A stretch of DNA of 64,000 nt from Sagittula salina. GTDB taxonomy: Bacteria > Pseudomonadota > Alphaproteobacteria > Rhodobacterales > Rhodobacteraceae. The position numbers and the translations under genes are program-made. The notes under the pieces are model-generated. The model had not been told where the DNA came from and did not search any database. It saw only the letters and a program-made list of their open reading frames with translations. Shown one piece after another: positions 44,245-52,443 of this stretch (positions are counted from its first letter, which is position 1; each line of letters opens with the position of its first letter). The stretch covers positions 1-64,000 of the forward strand of contig NZ_JAGISH010000016.1 in the NCBI RefSeq assembly GCF_017813235.1. The letters run 5' to 3'.

Positions 44245-44760
44245 ATGACCCAGATTTTCCTGCGCACCCCGGAGGAGCGCGACATCCCCGCCCTGCACAC
44301 AATGATCCTGCGCCCCGCAGTGCAATGGGGCACGGGCCGCCTGCCCTATCAGTCGACCGACTGGGTGGCCGAGCGCGTTCTACGACCCGGTGAGGGCGTT
44401 CACGCCATCGTCGCGGAAAAAGACGGCGTGGCAGTGGGCTGGGCCACGCTGAACCGGGGCCGCGACCGGCGGGCGCACGTCGGGAGCCTCGCCATTACGG
44501 TGCACGACGCGCACCATCGGCAGGGTATCGGCCGGGCGTTGATGACGGCGATCCTCGACCTGGCCGACAACTGGCTGGGACTCTTGCGGGTAGAGCTGAC
44601 GGTGAACACCGACAACCACGGCGCCATCGCGCTTTACGAAGTCTTCGGGTTCGAACGAGAGGGGATCAGTCGCTGCGACATCCTGCGGGGAGGGATCCTG
44701 ATCGACGCGCTCTGCATGGCACGGCTGCGTGCGCCGCATTCCTACATGACCGACCTGTAG
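44245..44760 (+). CDS. GNAT-family N-acetyltransferase (YhhY-like)
   Basis: A 171-residue acetyltransferase. The acetyl-CoA site is visible as HHRQGIGRALM (about residue 90-100), and NTDNHGAIALYEVFGFEREG follows, close to the pattern in amino-acid N-acyltransferases such as E. coli YhhY (AaaT). It is divergent from the TRAP operon. The substrate may be an amino acid or amine. It is probably a single-gene unit. Confidence 0.87.
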   Translation: MTQIFLRTPEERDIPALHTMILRPAVQWGTGRLPYQSTDWVAERVLRPGEGVHAIVAEKDGVAVGWATLNRGRDRRAHVGSLAITVHDAHHRQGIGRALMTAILDLADNWLGLLRVELTVNTDNHGAIALYEVFGFEREGISRCDILRGGILIDALCMARLRAPHSYMTDL

Positions 44761-45145
44761 ACCGGGCGACTCGGCAGCGCCTGGGACGGGTGCGAGTCGG
44801 AAGCGGCGGGCGGTCGGAACGCTTTCTTCCGCCGCTGATGCGCAAATAGCCGTACTGGGGAGGGCCGCACTTCCGGGCGCAGGGAACCAGACGAGCCACA
44901 TGAAGAATTCATTATTATCCTTTATTATCATATATTTAAACAATTTCCCTCGCGCGATGCTTTCGGAAGATTAGCGCTGCGCCCCATCCAGAGCACCATA
45001 TCTGATGTGGAAAATTCTTGAATGAGGGGCGGAATGGGACCATAGCTGTAACGCAAAGACTGCGGGATAACCGGTGAATTGGCGTTACTGAGGCTGCCAG
45101 CGAAAAACCGGACCCGACAGGACAACGATAATACGAGCGGACGGG
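44761..45145. other. 385-nt region upstream of repA, AT-rich core
   Basis: No gene is seen. An inverted pair CGACTCG/CGAGTCG (44767-44773 and 44793-44799) follows the GNAT stop. At about 44902-44946 the sequence becomes very AT-rich, with a direct repeat TTATTATC at 44912 and 44922 (10-bp spacing). This is likely the repA promoter/operator region or a DNA-unwinding element of the repABC unit. Confidence 0.5.
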
Positions 45146-46327
45146 ATGAAACAGTCTCTACACCAGACCCTGAGCCGGAACGCGGATGATCTGACATTTG
45201 CGCTCACCGAGATGTCGAAGTCCTTCTTTGCTCCGGAGGATACGAAGACGTTGCGCGACTTCTCCTCTTCCGAGGTGACGGAACTGCTTGGAGTCTCGGA
45301 GAGCTACCTGCGCAAGGCCCGTCATGAAGGACGCATTCCCGACAGCGAACCCGGCCCCGGCGGACGGCGACGCTACACTGCGGCGCAGGTCTGGGACCTG
45401 CGGCAGATGCTGGCGAAGGGATCAAAGAACCCACATCACATGCTGCCCGGGCGCAAGGAAGGCGACCGGTTGCAGGTCTGGTCAACGGTGAATTTCAAGG
45501 GCGGCTCGGCCAAGACCACCACGACAATCACCCTCGCCCATCGGCTGGCCTTGCGTGGCTACCGGGTACTCTGCGTGGATGCCGATCCGCAGGCATCCCT
45601 GACGACCTTCTTCGGCTACCAGCCGGAAATCGATTTTTTCGAAGGCGGAACGTTGTACGACGCGATCCGCTACCGCAACGGCGAGGAAGGCCCCCGCCCC
45701 CTGCGCGAACTGGTACGCAAGAGCTACTTCCACAACCTCGATCTGGTCCCCGGCGGCATCATGCTGTCGGAGTTCGAACACGAAACACCCGCCGCCCTGA
45801 GCCGGGTGGAGCAACCGGTATTCTTTCAGCGCATCGCCCATGCGCTGGACGATGTGGAGGCGGAGTATGACATCGTGCTGATCGACTGCCCGCCACAGCT
45901 GGGCTACGTCACGTTGTCGGCGGTCTGCGCCTCGACCTCGTTGCTGATGACGGTAATCCCGGACCGGATCGACATCGCCTCTGCCGCGCAGTTCCTGAAA
46001 ATGGCGTCAGGACTGGTAGAGGTTCTTTCGGAAAGCGGCGGCATTACCGATTACGACAATTTCCTGTTCCTGTTGACGCGCTTTGATACCTCGATCAGCG
46101 CGCAGCAGGATTTGTCGGAGTACCTGCGCGCGCTGTTCGCGGAACAGGTTCTGGAAACGCCGTTCCTGAAAAGTTCCGCGATCAGCGATGCGGGTCTGCA
46201 GCAGAGGTCGGTCTTCGAAGCCGAGGTGACCGGTGCAAATCGACGGACGTACGACCGCGCGCTGCAATCGGCCATTGGTGTATGCAACGACCTTGAACGG
46301 CGCATTCAGGCCGCGTGGGGGAGGTAA
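45146..46327 (+). CDS. repA: RepABC plasmid partition ATPase RepA (ParA family)
   Basis: A 393-residue partition ATPase. The first 110 residues are a MerR-like helix-turn-helix (LGVSESYLRKARHEGRIP), used for autoregulation. The ATPase domain has the deviant Walker A KGGSAKTTT, the VDADPQAS block and the IDCPPQLG motif. It opens a three-gene unit repA-repB-repC of alphaproteobacterial plasmids and chromids. The stop is one base before repB, so the two are coupled. Confidence 0.96.
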   Translation: MKQSLHQTLSRNADDLTFALTEMSKSFFAPEDTKTLRDFSSSEVTELLGVSESYLRKARHEGRIPDSEPGPGGRRRYTAAQVWDLRQMLAKGSKNPHHMLPGRKEGDRLQVWSTVNFKGGSAKTTTTITLAHRLALRGYRVLCVDADPQASLTTFFGYQPEIDFFEGGTLYDAIRYRNGEEGPRPLRELVRKSYFHNLDLVPGGIMLSEFEHETPAALSRVEQPVFFQRIAHALDDVEAEYDIVLIDCPPQLGYVTLSAVCASTSLLMTVIPDRIDIASAAQFLKMASGLVEVLSESGGITDYDNFLFLLTRFDTSISAQQDLSEYLRALFAEQVLETPFLKSSAISDAGLQQRSVFEAEVTGANRRTYDRALQSAIGVCNDLERRIQAAWGR

Positions 46328-46328
46328 T

Positions 46329-47276
46329 ATGAAACGGGACAAGCTGGCCGGAAGCCTGAAAGCTCTGGAGGCGCACCGCGCCGCACGGGAGACAGGCGAA
46401 ACAGAGGAGCCGCGCGCTCTGCGGTCGCCTGCTGTCAACACCGTGGCGGACAGCATCCGGACGCTCGGGGCTTCCGCCCCGCGGGATGTGGCCCCGTCGG
46501 AAATCATCGACTCGCGGTTCTCGGACCGGATCGACGTGACCGAGGGGCTGGAGGATCTGGTGGCCTCGATCGAGCGGTCGGGTCAGCAGTTGCCTGTCCT
46601 GCTGCGCAAGGCGCCTGCCGGGGTGCCGCCCGGAATCCGTTACGAGGTGGTCTATGGCCGCCGTCGTATCGCCGCCTGTCGGCAGTTGGGTCGAAGCGTG
46701 CGTGCCCATATCGCGGAGTTCGACGACCGGCAGGCGCTTGTGGCTCAGGGTCTGGAGAACGCCGCGCGGCTTGAGAACAGCTTTATCGAGCGGGCGCGGT
46801 TCGCGGCCCAGATGGATGCCGCCGGCTACCCCAGCGCCGATATCTGCGAGACGCTGAGTGTCGATCCCTCGGGTCTGAGCCGGATGCGGGCGGTGACGCG
46901 CGCCCTGCCCGACGATGTGATCCTTGCCATTGGCCCGGCGCACCAGTCCGGCCGACGGCCCTGGATGCGGCTGGCCGAACTCGCCCCCGCAGCGCTGACC
47001 GCCGGGCGCGACCTGCGCCGCATGATACCTGAGGGCGAAAGCGATGTACGGCTCACGGGACTGGTTTCGGCTCTGGAGCGCGGGCACGCCGCGAAGTCCG
47101 CCGCCCCCCGCAAGGCACCGGATATTCGCAACCTTGCCGGAAAGCGCCTGCAACTCGCAGTGGACGAGCGGCGGCTGACCCTTCAGGCGAAGGATCGGCG
47201 GGCCCAAGGGTTCCTCGGCTGGCTCGATGGACGGCTGGACGATCTTTATGCCGAATGGTCGGAAAAGGGCGACTGA
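46329..47276 (+). CDS. repB: RepABC centromere-binding protein RepB (ParB family)
   Basis: A 315-residue ParB-like protein. The N-terminal part contains the ParB motif around YEVVYGRRRIAACRQLG (about residues 100-117), then a helix-turn-helix region (ADICETLSVDPSGLSRMRA, about 175-195). A strong GGGGGAGG site lies before the ATG. It binds palindromic parS sites and loads RepA for partition. Two short palindromes lie in the gap right after it. Confidence 0.95.
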   Translation: MKRDKLAGSLKALEAHRAARETGETEEPRALRSPAVNTVADSIRTLGASAPRDVAPSEIIDSRFSDRIDVTEGLEDLVASIERSGQQLPVLLRKAPAGVPPGIRYEVVYGRRRIAACRQLGRSVRAHIAEFDDRQALVAQGLENAARLENSFIERARFAAQMDAAGYPSADICETLSVDPSGLSRMRAVTRALPDDVILAIGPAHQSGRRPWMRLAELAPAALTAGRDLRRMIPEGESDVRLTGLVSALERGHAAKSAAPRKAPDIRNLAGKRLQLAVDERRLTLQAKDRRAQGFLGWLDGRLDDLYAEWSEKGD

Positions 47277-47303
47277 TGCGGCAAGCTCTTGATATTGCTT
47301 CAG

Positions 47304-47318
47304 TTGCCCGCCGGGCAA
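47304..47318. repeat. Palindrome TTGCCCGCCGGGCAA, candidate parS site 1
   Basis: A perfect inverted repeat (7-bp arms around one base) 27 nt after repB. A near-identical copy (one base changed) lies 51 nt further on. RepABC centromeres often sit in this gap, so RepB binding is a good hypothesis. Confidence 0.6.
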
Positions 47319-47354
47319 TGAGGGAAAAATCTTAAGGTATTGAAATCAAACGGT

Positions 47355-47369
47355 TTGCCCACCGGGCAA
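47355..47369. repeat. Palindrome TTGCCCACCGGGCAA, candidate parS site 2
   Basis: Second copy of the repeated site, differing from the first at one position, which breaks one base pair of the arms. Both copies lie in the repB-repC gap, before the antisense RNA gene. Confidence 0.6.
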
Positions 47370-47412
47370 GTCGATCGCAACCCGCAAGAGAGAAAGGAGG
47401 CAGACGCAAGGC

Positions 47413-47464
47413 AAAAAGAAACCCCCCGAAACCGAAGTCTCGAAGGGTCTCCGTCAGATTTAGC
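47413..47464 (-). ncRNA. Counter-transcribed RNA controlling repC
   Basis: A roughly 52-nt antisense RNA gene, as expected between repB and repC. On the minus strand TTGATT (47494-47499) and TATCCA (47471-47476) are 17 nt apart, a good sigma-70-type promoter. The RNA would start near 47464 and end at an intrinsic terminator: the arms at 47439-47448 and 47421-47431 pair over ten bases (with G-U pairs), followed by a T-run (47413-47417). In known RepABC plasmids this RNA represses repC and sets copy number and incompatibility. The ends are estimates. Confidence 0.75.
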
Positions 47465-47499
47465 ACTCTCTGGATACCCCACAGTCGAATCACAATCAA

Positions 47500-47514
47500 C
47501 ACCGAACTTCGGTG
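47500..47514 (+). promoter_or_regulatory. Hairpin in the repC leader
   Basis: CACCGAA-C-TTCGGTG is a perfect inverted repeat 30 nt before the repC ATG. The antisense RNA model of RepABC plasmids needs such a structure, which forms or not depending on ctRNA binding, to hide the repC start. Confidence 0.55.
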
Positions 47515-47544
47515 AACGATGGGGTCTGCCCGTCTGAAACAAGC

Positions 47545-48672
47545 ATGACAAACACCACCGCTACGGCGCCCTGCGCCGCGGCACGGTCCCCCCGTGCCGA
47601 AACACAACCCGGCGAGGCCCCCTGCCCTGCCGAACGGATAGAGTTTGCCCCCTTCCCGCGCTGGCAATTGCTGGACATGGTGGCCGAGGGGCGCCGTGCC
47701 CTTGGTCTGACAGCCAACGACATCGCCGTTCTGCGGGCGCTGCTGTCGTTCCTTCCGGTAAAAGAGCAAGCCCCTGTGACACCACGGGTGCAAACGGTGG
47801 TCTTTGCCTCCAATGCAGAGATCGCCAAACGTGCCGCAGGTCTCGATGAACGTGTCCTACGCCGCGCTTTCGAACGACTGTCACGCGCCGGTCTGCTGCT
47901 GCGCCGCGACAGCGCCAACGGCAAGCGTTTTCCGCTCCGCCGCGGGGGCCGTATCATCGCCGCCTTCGGGCTGGACCTTGCGCCCGCTTTCGCCTCTGTT
48001 CCGTTGCTAGCCGATCTCGTATCCGAGCAGCGTGCCGAGGCGGAGGCTCTGCGCAGCCTCCGTGCCATGCTGCAGGCCCGTCGCCGGGCCTTGATGGAAG
48101 GGCTGCAGCACCTTCCCGCCACCATCCATGACTGGCTCACCCACCTGACACGTATCTTTCGGCGAAAGCTGGCGTTGGAGGACCTTCAATCCATTGCCTT
48201 GCGGTTCGACGAAATCGAGGAGCAACTGCCTGCCGATAAGCAATTGCCCGAGGAAAACTCAGTGCTTCCTGCCTCCATCCGGACGGCAGAAATGCCCGCC
48301 GGCGACGGGCAGAATGTCCGGCACAAAGAGTCCCTGAAAAAAGATATCGATTCCCGCAAAACTCGAATTTGCATCGACGAATGCACCGAACTCCGCGGCC
48401 TCCTCCCTCACCCGCCACAAACATTGAATGAGGCAAAAGAGGCATTGAAGACATGCGCCGCATTCCTTGGCCTGCGTACGCAAATCGTTGCCAATGCCCT
48501 GACACGGCTTGGCTGGCAACGCACCTTCGAAGCGCTGGACCACATGGCAAGGAATGGTTTGCAGATCCGCACGCCGAACGAATACTTCGCACGGCTCGTC
48601 GCAGAACGCACAGCGTCTACTGGTACGTGCTCTGAACCGCTCTCGGATGGTCCTCGGGCAATTGCGCCATGA
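47545..48672 (+). CDS. repC: RepABC replication initiator RepC
   Basis: A 375-residue initiator. The N-terminal half has the RepC/winged-helix pattern (LTANDIAVLRALLSFLP, then SNAEIAKRAAGLDERVLRRAFERLSRAGLL). The C-terminal half has the second RepC domain (IVANALTRLGWQRTFEALDHM...NGLQIRTPNEYFARLV). An in-frame GTG at 47512 is an alternative start. In this family the origin lies inside repC. Its last 56 nt overlap the convergent DUF2478 gene. Confidence 0.94.
   Translation: MTNTTATAPCAAARSPRAETQPGEAPCPAERIEFAPFPRWQLLDMVAEGRRALGLTANDIAVLRALLSFLPVKEQAPVTPRVQTVVFASNAEIAKRAAGLDERVLRRAFERLSRAGLLLRRDSANGKRFPLRRGGRIIAAFGLDLAPAFASVPLLADLVSEQRAEAEALRSLRAMLQARRRALMEGLQHLPATIHDWLTHLTRIFRRKLALEDLQSIALRFDEIEEQLPADKQLPEENSVLPASIRTAEMPAGDGQNVRHKESLKKDIDSRKTRICIDECTELRGLLPHPPQTLNEAKEALKTCAAFLGLRTQIVANALTRLGWQRTFEALDHMARNGLQIRTPNEYFARLVAERTASTGTCSEPLSDGPRAIAP
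48309..48470. other. AT-rich stretch in repC, candidate oriV
   Basis: Within an otherwise GC-rich gene, about 48331-48391 and 48421-48455 are A-rich (AAAAAAG, CAAAACTCGAATTTG, GAGGCAAAAGAGGC). RepABC origins are known to lie in an AT-rich part of repC, so this is the best candidate for the origin of replication. Confidence 0.5.
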
Positions 48673-49153
48673 CCCACGACAATATGGCATCCCGCTCTGG
48701 CGAGAGTTCTTCGGCAAACTCGCCAGCGAACTCGAGGAAAGCAGCCACGTTTCCGGTTTTTACCGCAATGAGCACCGGGATGTCGCGTCCCAAAGCTTCT
48801 GCGATGACAGGGCGGAAGCCGCGTCCGTCGATCTCCTGTTTGCCGAACTTGTTCGCCACCAGAAGATCCGGCCCGTTCTCCAGCGCGGCGGTAACAAGAC
48901 CAACCGCCTGCTCCAATCCCGCCGGATCCAGACGGCACCCGCGGGCAAAAGCCCCCAGCCGCTGGCTGATGCGAATGACGTCCCGGCCGGACAGCACGTG
49001 CAGATCCATGTCACATCTGTGCGCGCCCTCGCGTTCCGAATTGACCTGCACCGCTCCAGCGAGGTTCAGCCCCCGTCCCTGCAGTATCTCCGCCACCGAG
49101 GCGAGCACAACATCCCCCGCCCCGCGTTCCTCGAAGCTGACAAATCCCAGCAC
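48617..49153 (-). CDS. DUF2478 protein
   Basis: A 178-residue protein of the DUF2478 family, recognised from the VANKFGKQEIDGRGFRPVIAEAL block (about residue 98-120). Members are found near molybdenum-related genes; the activity is unknown. The start is a GTG one base after the kinase stop. Its 3' end overlaps repC on the other strand by 56 nt. It closes the six-gene operon that begins at 53693. Confidence 0.78.
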   Translation of the reverse strand: MLGFVSFEERGAGDVVLASVAEILQGRGLNLAGAVQVNSEREGAHRCDMDLHVLSGRDVIRISQRLGAFARGCRLDPAGLEQAVGLVTAALENGPDLLVANKFGKQEIDGRGFRPVIAEALGRDIPVLIAVKTGNVAAFLEFAGEFAEELSPERDAILSWVMAQLPEDHPRAVQSTYQ

Positions 49154-49154
49154 G

Positions 49155-51152
49155 CTAGTTCCCTTCCTTCAAGGTGTCGGTCCGGTCCCCGTTCCCTGCC
49201 AGTGGCAGCCAGACGGTGAACTCCGCCCCAGCCACACCCGCAGGGCCGGTCAGATTGCGGTAGCTGATAAGTCCCCCGGCCCTTTGCACCAAAGTCTGCG
49301 AAATCGAAAGCCCCAGCCCGGTGCCTTCACCCGGTTTCGTTGTGAAAAACGGATCGAACACCGTCTTCAGCAAGGTTTCGGGGATGCCCGGACCTGTGTC
49401 CTGAACCAGGAGGGTAACGCCAGAACGGCCGTTGCGCGCCTCCCGCGCGGAGATCAGACAGATGGTACCGCTGTCCTCCATGGCGTGGACCGCATTAACC
49501 AGAAGGTTCACCACAACCTGCTGCAACTCTCCCACGGGAATTGCCACAGGCGGGGTCTCCTCCAGCTTTGTCACCACGTCGATATCCGCCGTCGCCAGTA
49601 CGTGGTCCACCAGAACCAGACAGTCGCGAACTACCTGCCGGACCTCGGTCTGCGCCGCGACACCAGAGTGATCGTCGGGCCGCGCGAATTGCAGCAGCTT
49701 TCCAACGATGCTGGTGATCCGCCCGATCTGGGCGTCAATCAGATCGATCTCCGTCTGCACGCCTGCGGCGTGCTCCCCCAGCACCTCCCGCATGACGTCC
49801 AGGTTGCCCTGAATCACCGCTACCGGGTTGTTGATCTCATGCGCCACCCCGGCGGAAATCTCCCCGATGGAGGCCAGCTTCTCGCTCATCACCAACTGTC
49901 GCCAGGTGTCCTCCAACTTGCTGTTGGCCTCCTTCAGCTCAGCGGTACGCGCCTCTACCCGGTTGTTCAGTTCCTCCGCCCATGCGCGCAGCTTGGCGTC
50001 GCGGTCCTGCACCTGATCCAGCAGGTCGTCGAGGTGCATGGCCACCTGCCCGATCTCGTCCGCGGATCGCGGCAGATCGTTGCGCGCGGACAGGTCACCA
50101 TGGGCCACGCGCTGCATGGTTTCCGTCATCTTTTCAAGCGGTGCAAAGACCCCCTTTGCCAGTCGCAGGAAGAGGGGGGCCGACAGCGCCAGAACGAGCA
50201 TGAAGACCGCAAGCATCATCAGGTAGGCATTGCGCTTGGCGGCAGAAAAAGGTGCCTCCAGGAAGCCGACATATAGCATCCCGACGGGATCACCAAAGCT
50301 GTCGCGCAGGGGCAGGTAGCCGGAGATATACCAGTCGTTGACGACAAAGGCCCGGTCGAGCCACGTTTGCCCGCGGTCAAGAACCGCCTCCCGGACCACC
50401 GCCGAAACGCGGGTTCCCAGCGCCCGCACGTCCTCGAACAACCGTACGTTGGTAGAAATCCGCACATCGCCGAGGAACAGGGTCGCCGTTCCCTGCCGCT
50501 CGCCCCCGGTCACGGCGTTGAGGTAGACAAGACGGTTGATCGTATCGATGAATTGCAGGTTTCGGTTCAACAGCACGCCACCCACCAGAACGCCTTGCGT
50601 CCCGCCTGCGTCCACTGGCGTTGCGGAGTGGATGACCATCCCGCGATCCTCCACGGTCCGGTCGCTGGGCACCGCTGCGCGTGTCGGGCGTAATTCGATC
50701 CGGGCGCGGTCATGGAGATTGCCGGGCAGGGCGGCCAGCTGCTCCGGGCTGAGGATGTCGATGGCGGTCGACGCCTCGCCCTTAAGTGCGCGGGCGACCA
50801 CCGGCCATGCGCGGCCCTCGGCCACGGCCGCAGGCCCGGAGACAAAGTAGAGGAAATCGAGGTTCAGGTCGTTCTTCTTGCGGACGAAGTATGCCTCCCG
50901 GCCCGCCGCTTCCCGCGCCATAGCCTCCGCAAAGTCGACCGACTCTGCCACGGCGGAGAGTTCCTCACCCGTGGCCCCCATGATCCGGGCCAGATATTGC
51001 TCTGCGATACGGAGGTCGGAATCGACATTGGCGATCAGGATGCGGTCATAGTCCGCCGTCCAGCGCGCCATGCCGACCAGCAAAAGCACGGGCGCCAGCA
51101 CAACCAGCGGCGCCAACGCGAGGAACAGCAGCCTGACCCGGATCGTCCGCAT
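49155..51152 (-). CDS. Membrane sensor histidine kinase with periplasmic cache-like domain
   Basis: A 665-residue sensor kinase. It has a transmembrane helix at about 8-28, a large periplasmic region (about 30-308, cache-like), a second helix at 312-332, a HAMP domain (333-385), a coiled coil, HisKA with His438 in GVAHEINNP, and a HATPase (NLLVNAVHAM, DTGPGIP, GTGLGLSI). No response regulator lies next to it, unusual for such kinases. It lies 20 nt after the DUF6505 gene and one base before DUF2478, so it is in the operon of formate dehydrogenase-related genes. The signal may be formate or a metal. Confidence 0.9.
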   Translation of the reverse strand: MRTIRVRLLFLALAPLVVLAPVLLLVGMARWTADYDRILIANVDSDLRIAEQYLARIMGATGEELSAVAESVDFAEAMAREAAGREAYFVRKKNDLNLDFLYFVSGPAAVAEGRAWPVVARALKGEASTAIDILSPEQLAALPGNLHDRARIELRPTRAAVPSDRTVEDRGMVIHSATPVDAGGTQGVLVGGVLLNRNLQFIDTINRLVYLNAVTGGERQGTATLFLGDVRISTNVRLFEDVRALGTRVSAVVREAVLDRGQTWLDRAFVVNDWYISGYLPLRDSFGDPVGMLYVGFLEAPFSAAKRNAYLMMLAVFMLVLALSAPLFLRLAKGVFAPLEKMTETMQRVAHGDLSARNDLPRSADEIGQVAMHLDDLLDQVQDRDAKLRAWAEELNNRVEARTAELKEANSKLEDTWRQLVMSEKLASIGEISAGVAHEINNPVAVIQGNLDVMREVLGEHAAGVQTEIDLIDAQIGRITSIVGKLLQFARPDDHSGVAAQTEVRQVVRDCLVLVDHVLATADIDVVTKLEETPPVAIPVGELQQVVVNLLVNAVHAMEDSGTICLISAREARNGRSGVTLLVQDTGPGIPETLLKTVFDPFFTTKPGEGTGLGLSISQTLVQRAGGLISYRNLTGPAGVAGAEFTVWLPLAGNGDRTDTLKEGN

Positions 51153-51172
51153 TCAGCCGCTGCCTCCCGGTT

Positions 51173-51742
51173 TCACGAATTCGGCTCGCCGTCGCCGTGC
51201 CCGCCGTGCCCATGGTCATGCGGGTGCCCGTGGCCGTGATCGTGCCCATGACCGTGGTCATGGGGGCCGTCCATGTCGCCATGCACTGCGAACTGCCCCA
51301 GGTCCGCTTCCTCCGGTGCGATCACGCGAAAGACCTCGCGGACCCCGGCATCGGTCAGCTCCCGCGATACCATCAGCAGCGTGTTGGGCTCCTGATCTTC
51401 GCAGAGATCGGCCATGTGAAACAGCTCTTCCCGCGCAGCCGGTCGCGCCGCATCCTCCGAAGGCGCGCCGTAATAGGTCACGAAATGCCGCGCCAGGGTG
51501 CCCTCCAGATCCGCCAACTCACCCGCTTCGATGGATGTCACGGCGACCAACGTGACCCGTCCGCCGGTTTCCATCCCCAGCCATCCGTTGGCAAAGGCCT
51601 GCCGCGCCTTCCCGACGAGGTCGTCCTCGGTCCAGTCGGAGAACTCGAACCCCCCCGCCACACACCATTCTCCCGTACGCGCCGGGGAGGCGAAGACCTG
51701 CATGTCGCTCTCGTCGATATGTACCGCACGCGCGAGTTTCAT
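51173..51742 (-). CDS. DUF6505 protein with His-rich tail
   Basis: A 189-residue protein. The first 150 residues look like the DUF6505 family (MKLARAVHIDESDMQVF, EWCVAGGFEF). The last 35 residues are a dense His-Gly-Asp tract (DGPHDHGHGHDHGHGHPH...), typical of proteins that store or deliver Ni, Zn or Co ions. The start ATG at 51742 overlaps the preceding stop by four bases. It may help metallocentre assembly for formate dehydrogenase, by inference only. Confidence 0.75.
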   Translation of the reverse strand: MKLARAVHIDESDMQVFASPARTGEWCVAGGFEFSDWTEDDLVGKARQAFANGWLGMETGGRVTLVAVTSIEAGELADLEGTLARHFVTYYGAPSEDAARPAAREELFHMADLCEDQEPNTLLMVSRELTDAGVREVFRVIAPEEADLGQFAVHGDMDGPHDHGHGHDHGHGHPHDHGHGGHGDGEPNS

Positions 51743-52443
51743 GGCGTTTCCTCCAGAAGTTCCGTCAGCGGGTGCACCTGCGTGCCCTCGGGCAACCGCA
51801 AGAGCATCCCGAATTCCTCGTCCACGCCAAGGAACGTGCCCGTGACGTCGCCCCGAGTGACGTCTTCGCCCACTCCATGCACCAGACCACGCCATTCGGA
51901 CGCCAGTGCGCGCAGACCGTCGGGATCTTCCCAGCGGGCGATCCACGCCAGTGTGTGGCGCGCCCAGGCTTCGACCAGCAGGGCAGGGTCCACGTCGGCG
52001 CAGCCCTCGACGAATAGCGCGGTTCGGTCCGGGTCATGGCCCGTTTCCATGCTCACCGGCAGCAGGTCCAGCGACCAGCTGATCACCAGCCAGTCCGGCA
52101 CCGCCTCTGGATCGCGCGTTGCGGCAAAGGCCCGCATCATGCCGCAACGCGCGCCATTCACCCGGATCGCGCCGCCCCATTCCAGATGCACCGCCACCTC
52201 CGGGGGCGCCAGTGCGCCCAGAGCATTCTGGAACCCCACGCCTGCCAGCGGCAGCATCGCCATGGCCCGGCGCAGCGGGACCTCCGGCGCGAGGACCAGC
52301 GCTGCGCCGACCCGGTCTGCGGCCGCGCGCCATGTCACTAGCCCCGCGTCCACGCCCGAGATCGCCTTTGCCACCGCGACCTCTTCGGGGAGTGCCTCGA
52401 CGGCCTCGCCGGTCATCGCCGGAGGAAAGCTCAGCTCGCTCAT
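51739..52443 (-). CDS. Biotin/lipoate protein ligase-like protein
   Basis: A 234-residue protein with the biotin/lipoate ligase fold pattern (VAVHLEWGGAIRVNGARCGMMRAF, then PDWLVISWSLDLLP). The key lysine of true ligases is not obvious to me. Many genomes carry this variant near formate dehydrogenase genes. It overlaps both neighbours by four bases (Mrp upstream, DUF6505 downstream), so it is coupled to both. The substrate and target are unknown. Confidence 0.75.
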   Translation of the reverse strand: MSELSFPPAMTGEAVEALPEEVAVAKAISGVDAGLVTWRAAADRVGAALVLAPEVPLRRAMAMLPLAGVGFQNALGALAPPEVAVHLEWGGAIRVNGARCGMMRAFAATRDPEAVPDWLVISWSLDLLPVSMETGHDPDRTALFVEGCADVDPALLVEAWARHTLAWIARWEDPDGLRALASEWRGLVHGVGEDVTRGDVTGTFLGVDEEFGMLLRLPEGTQVHPLTELLEETP

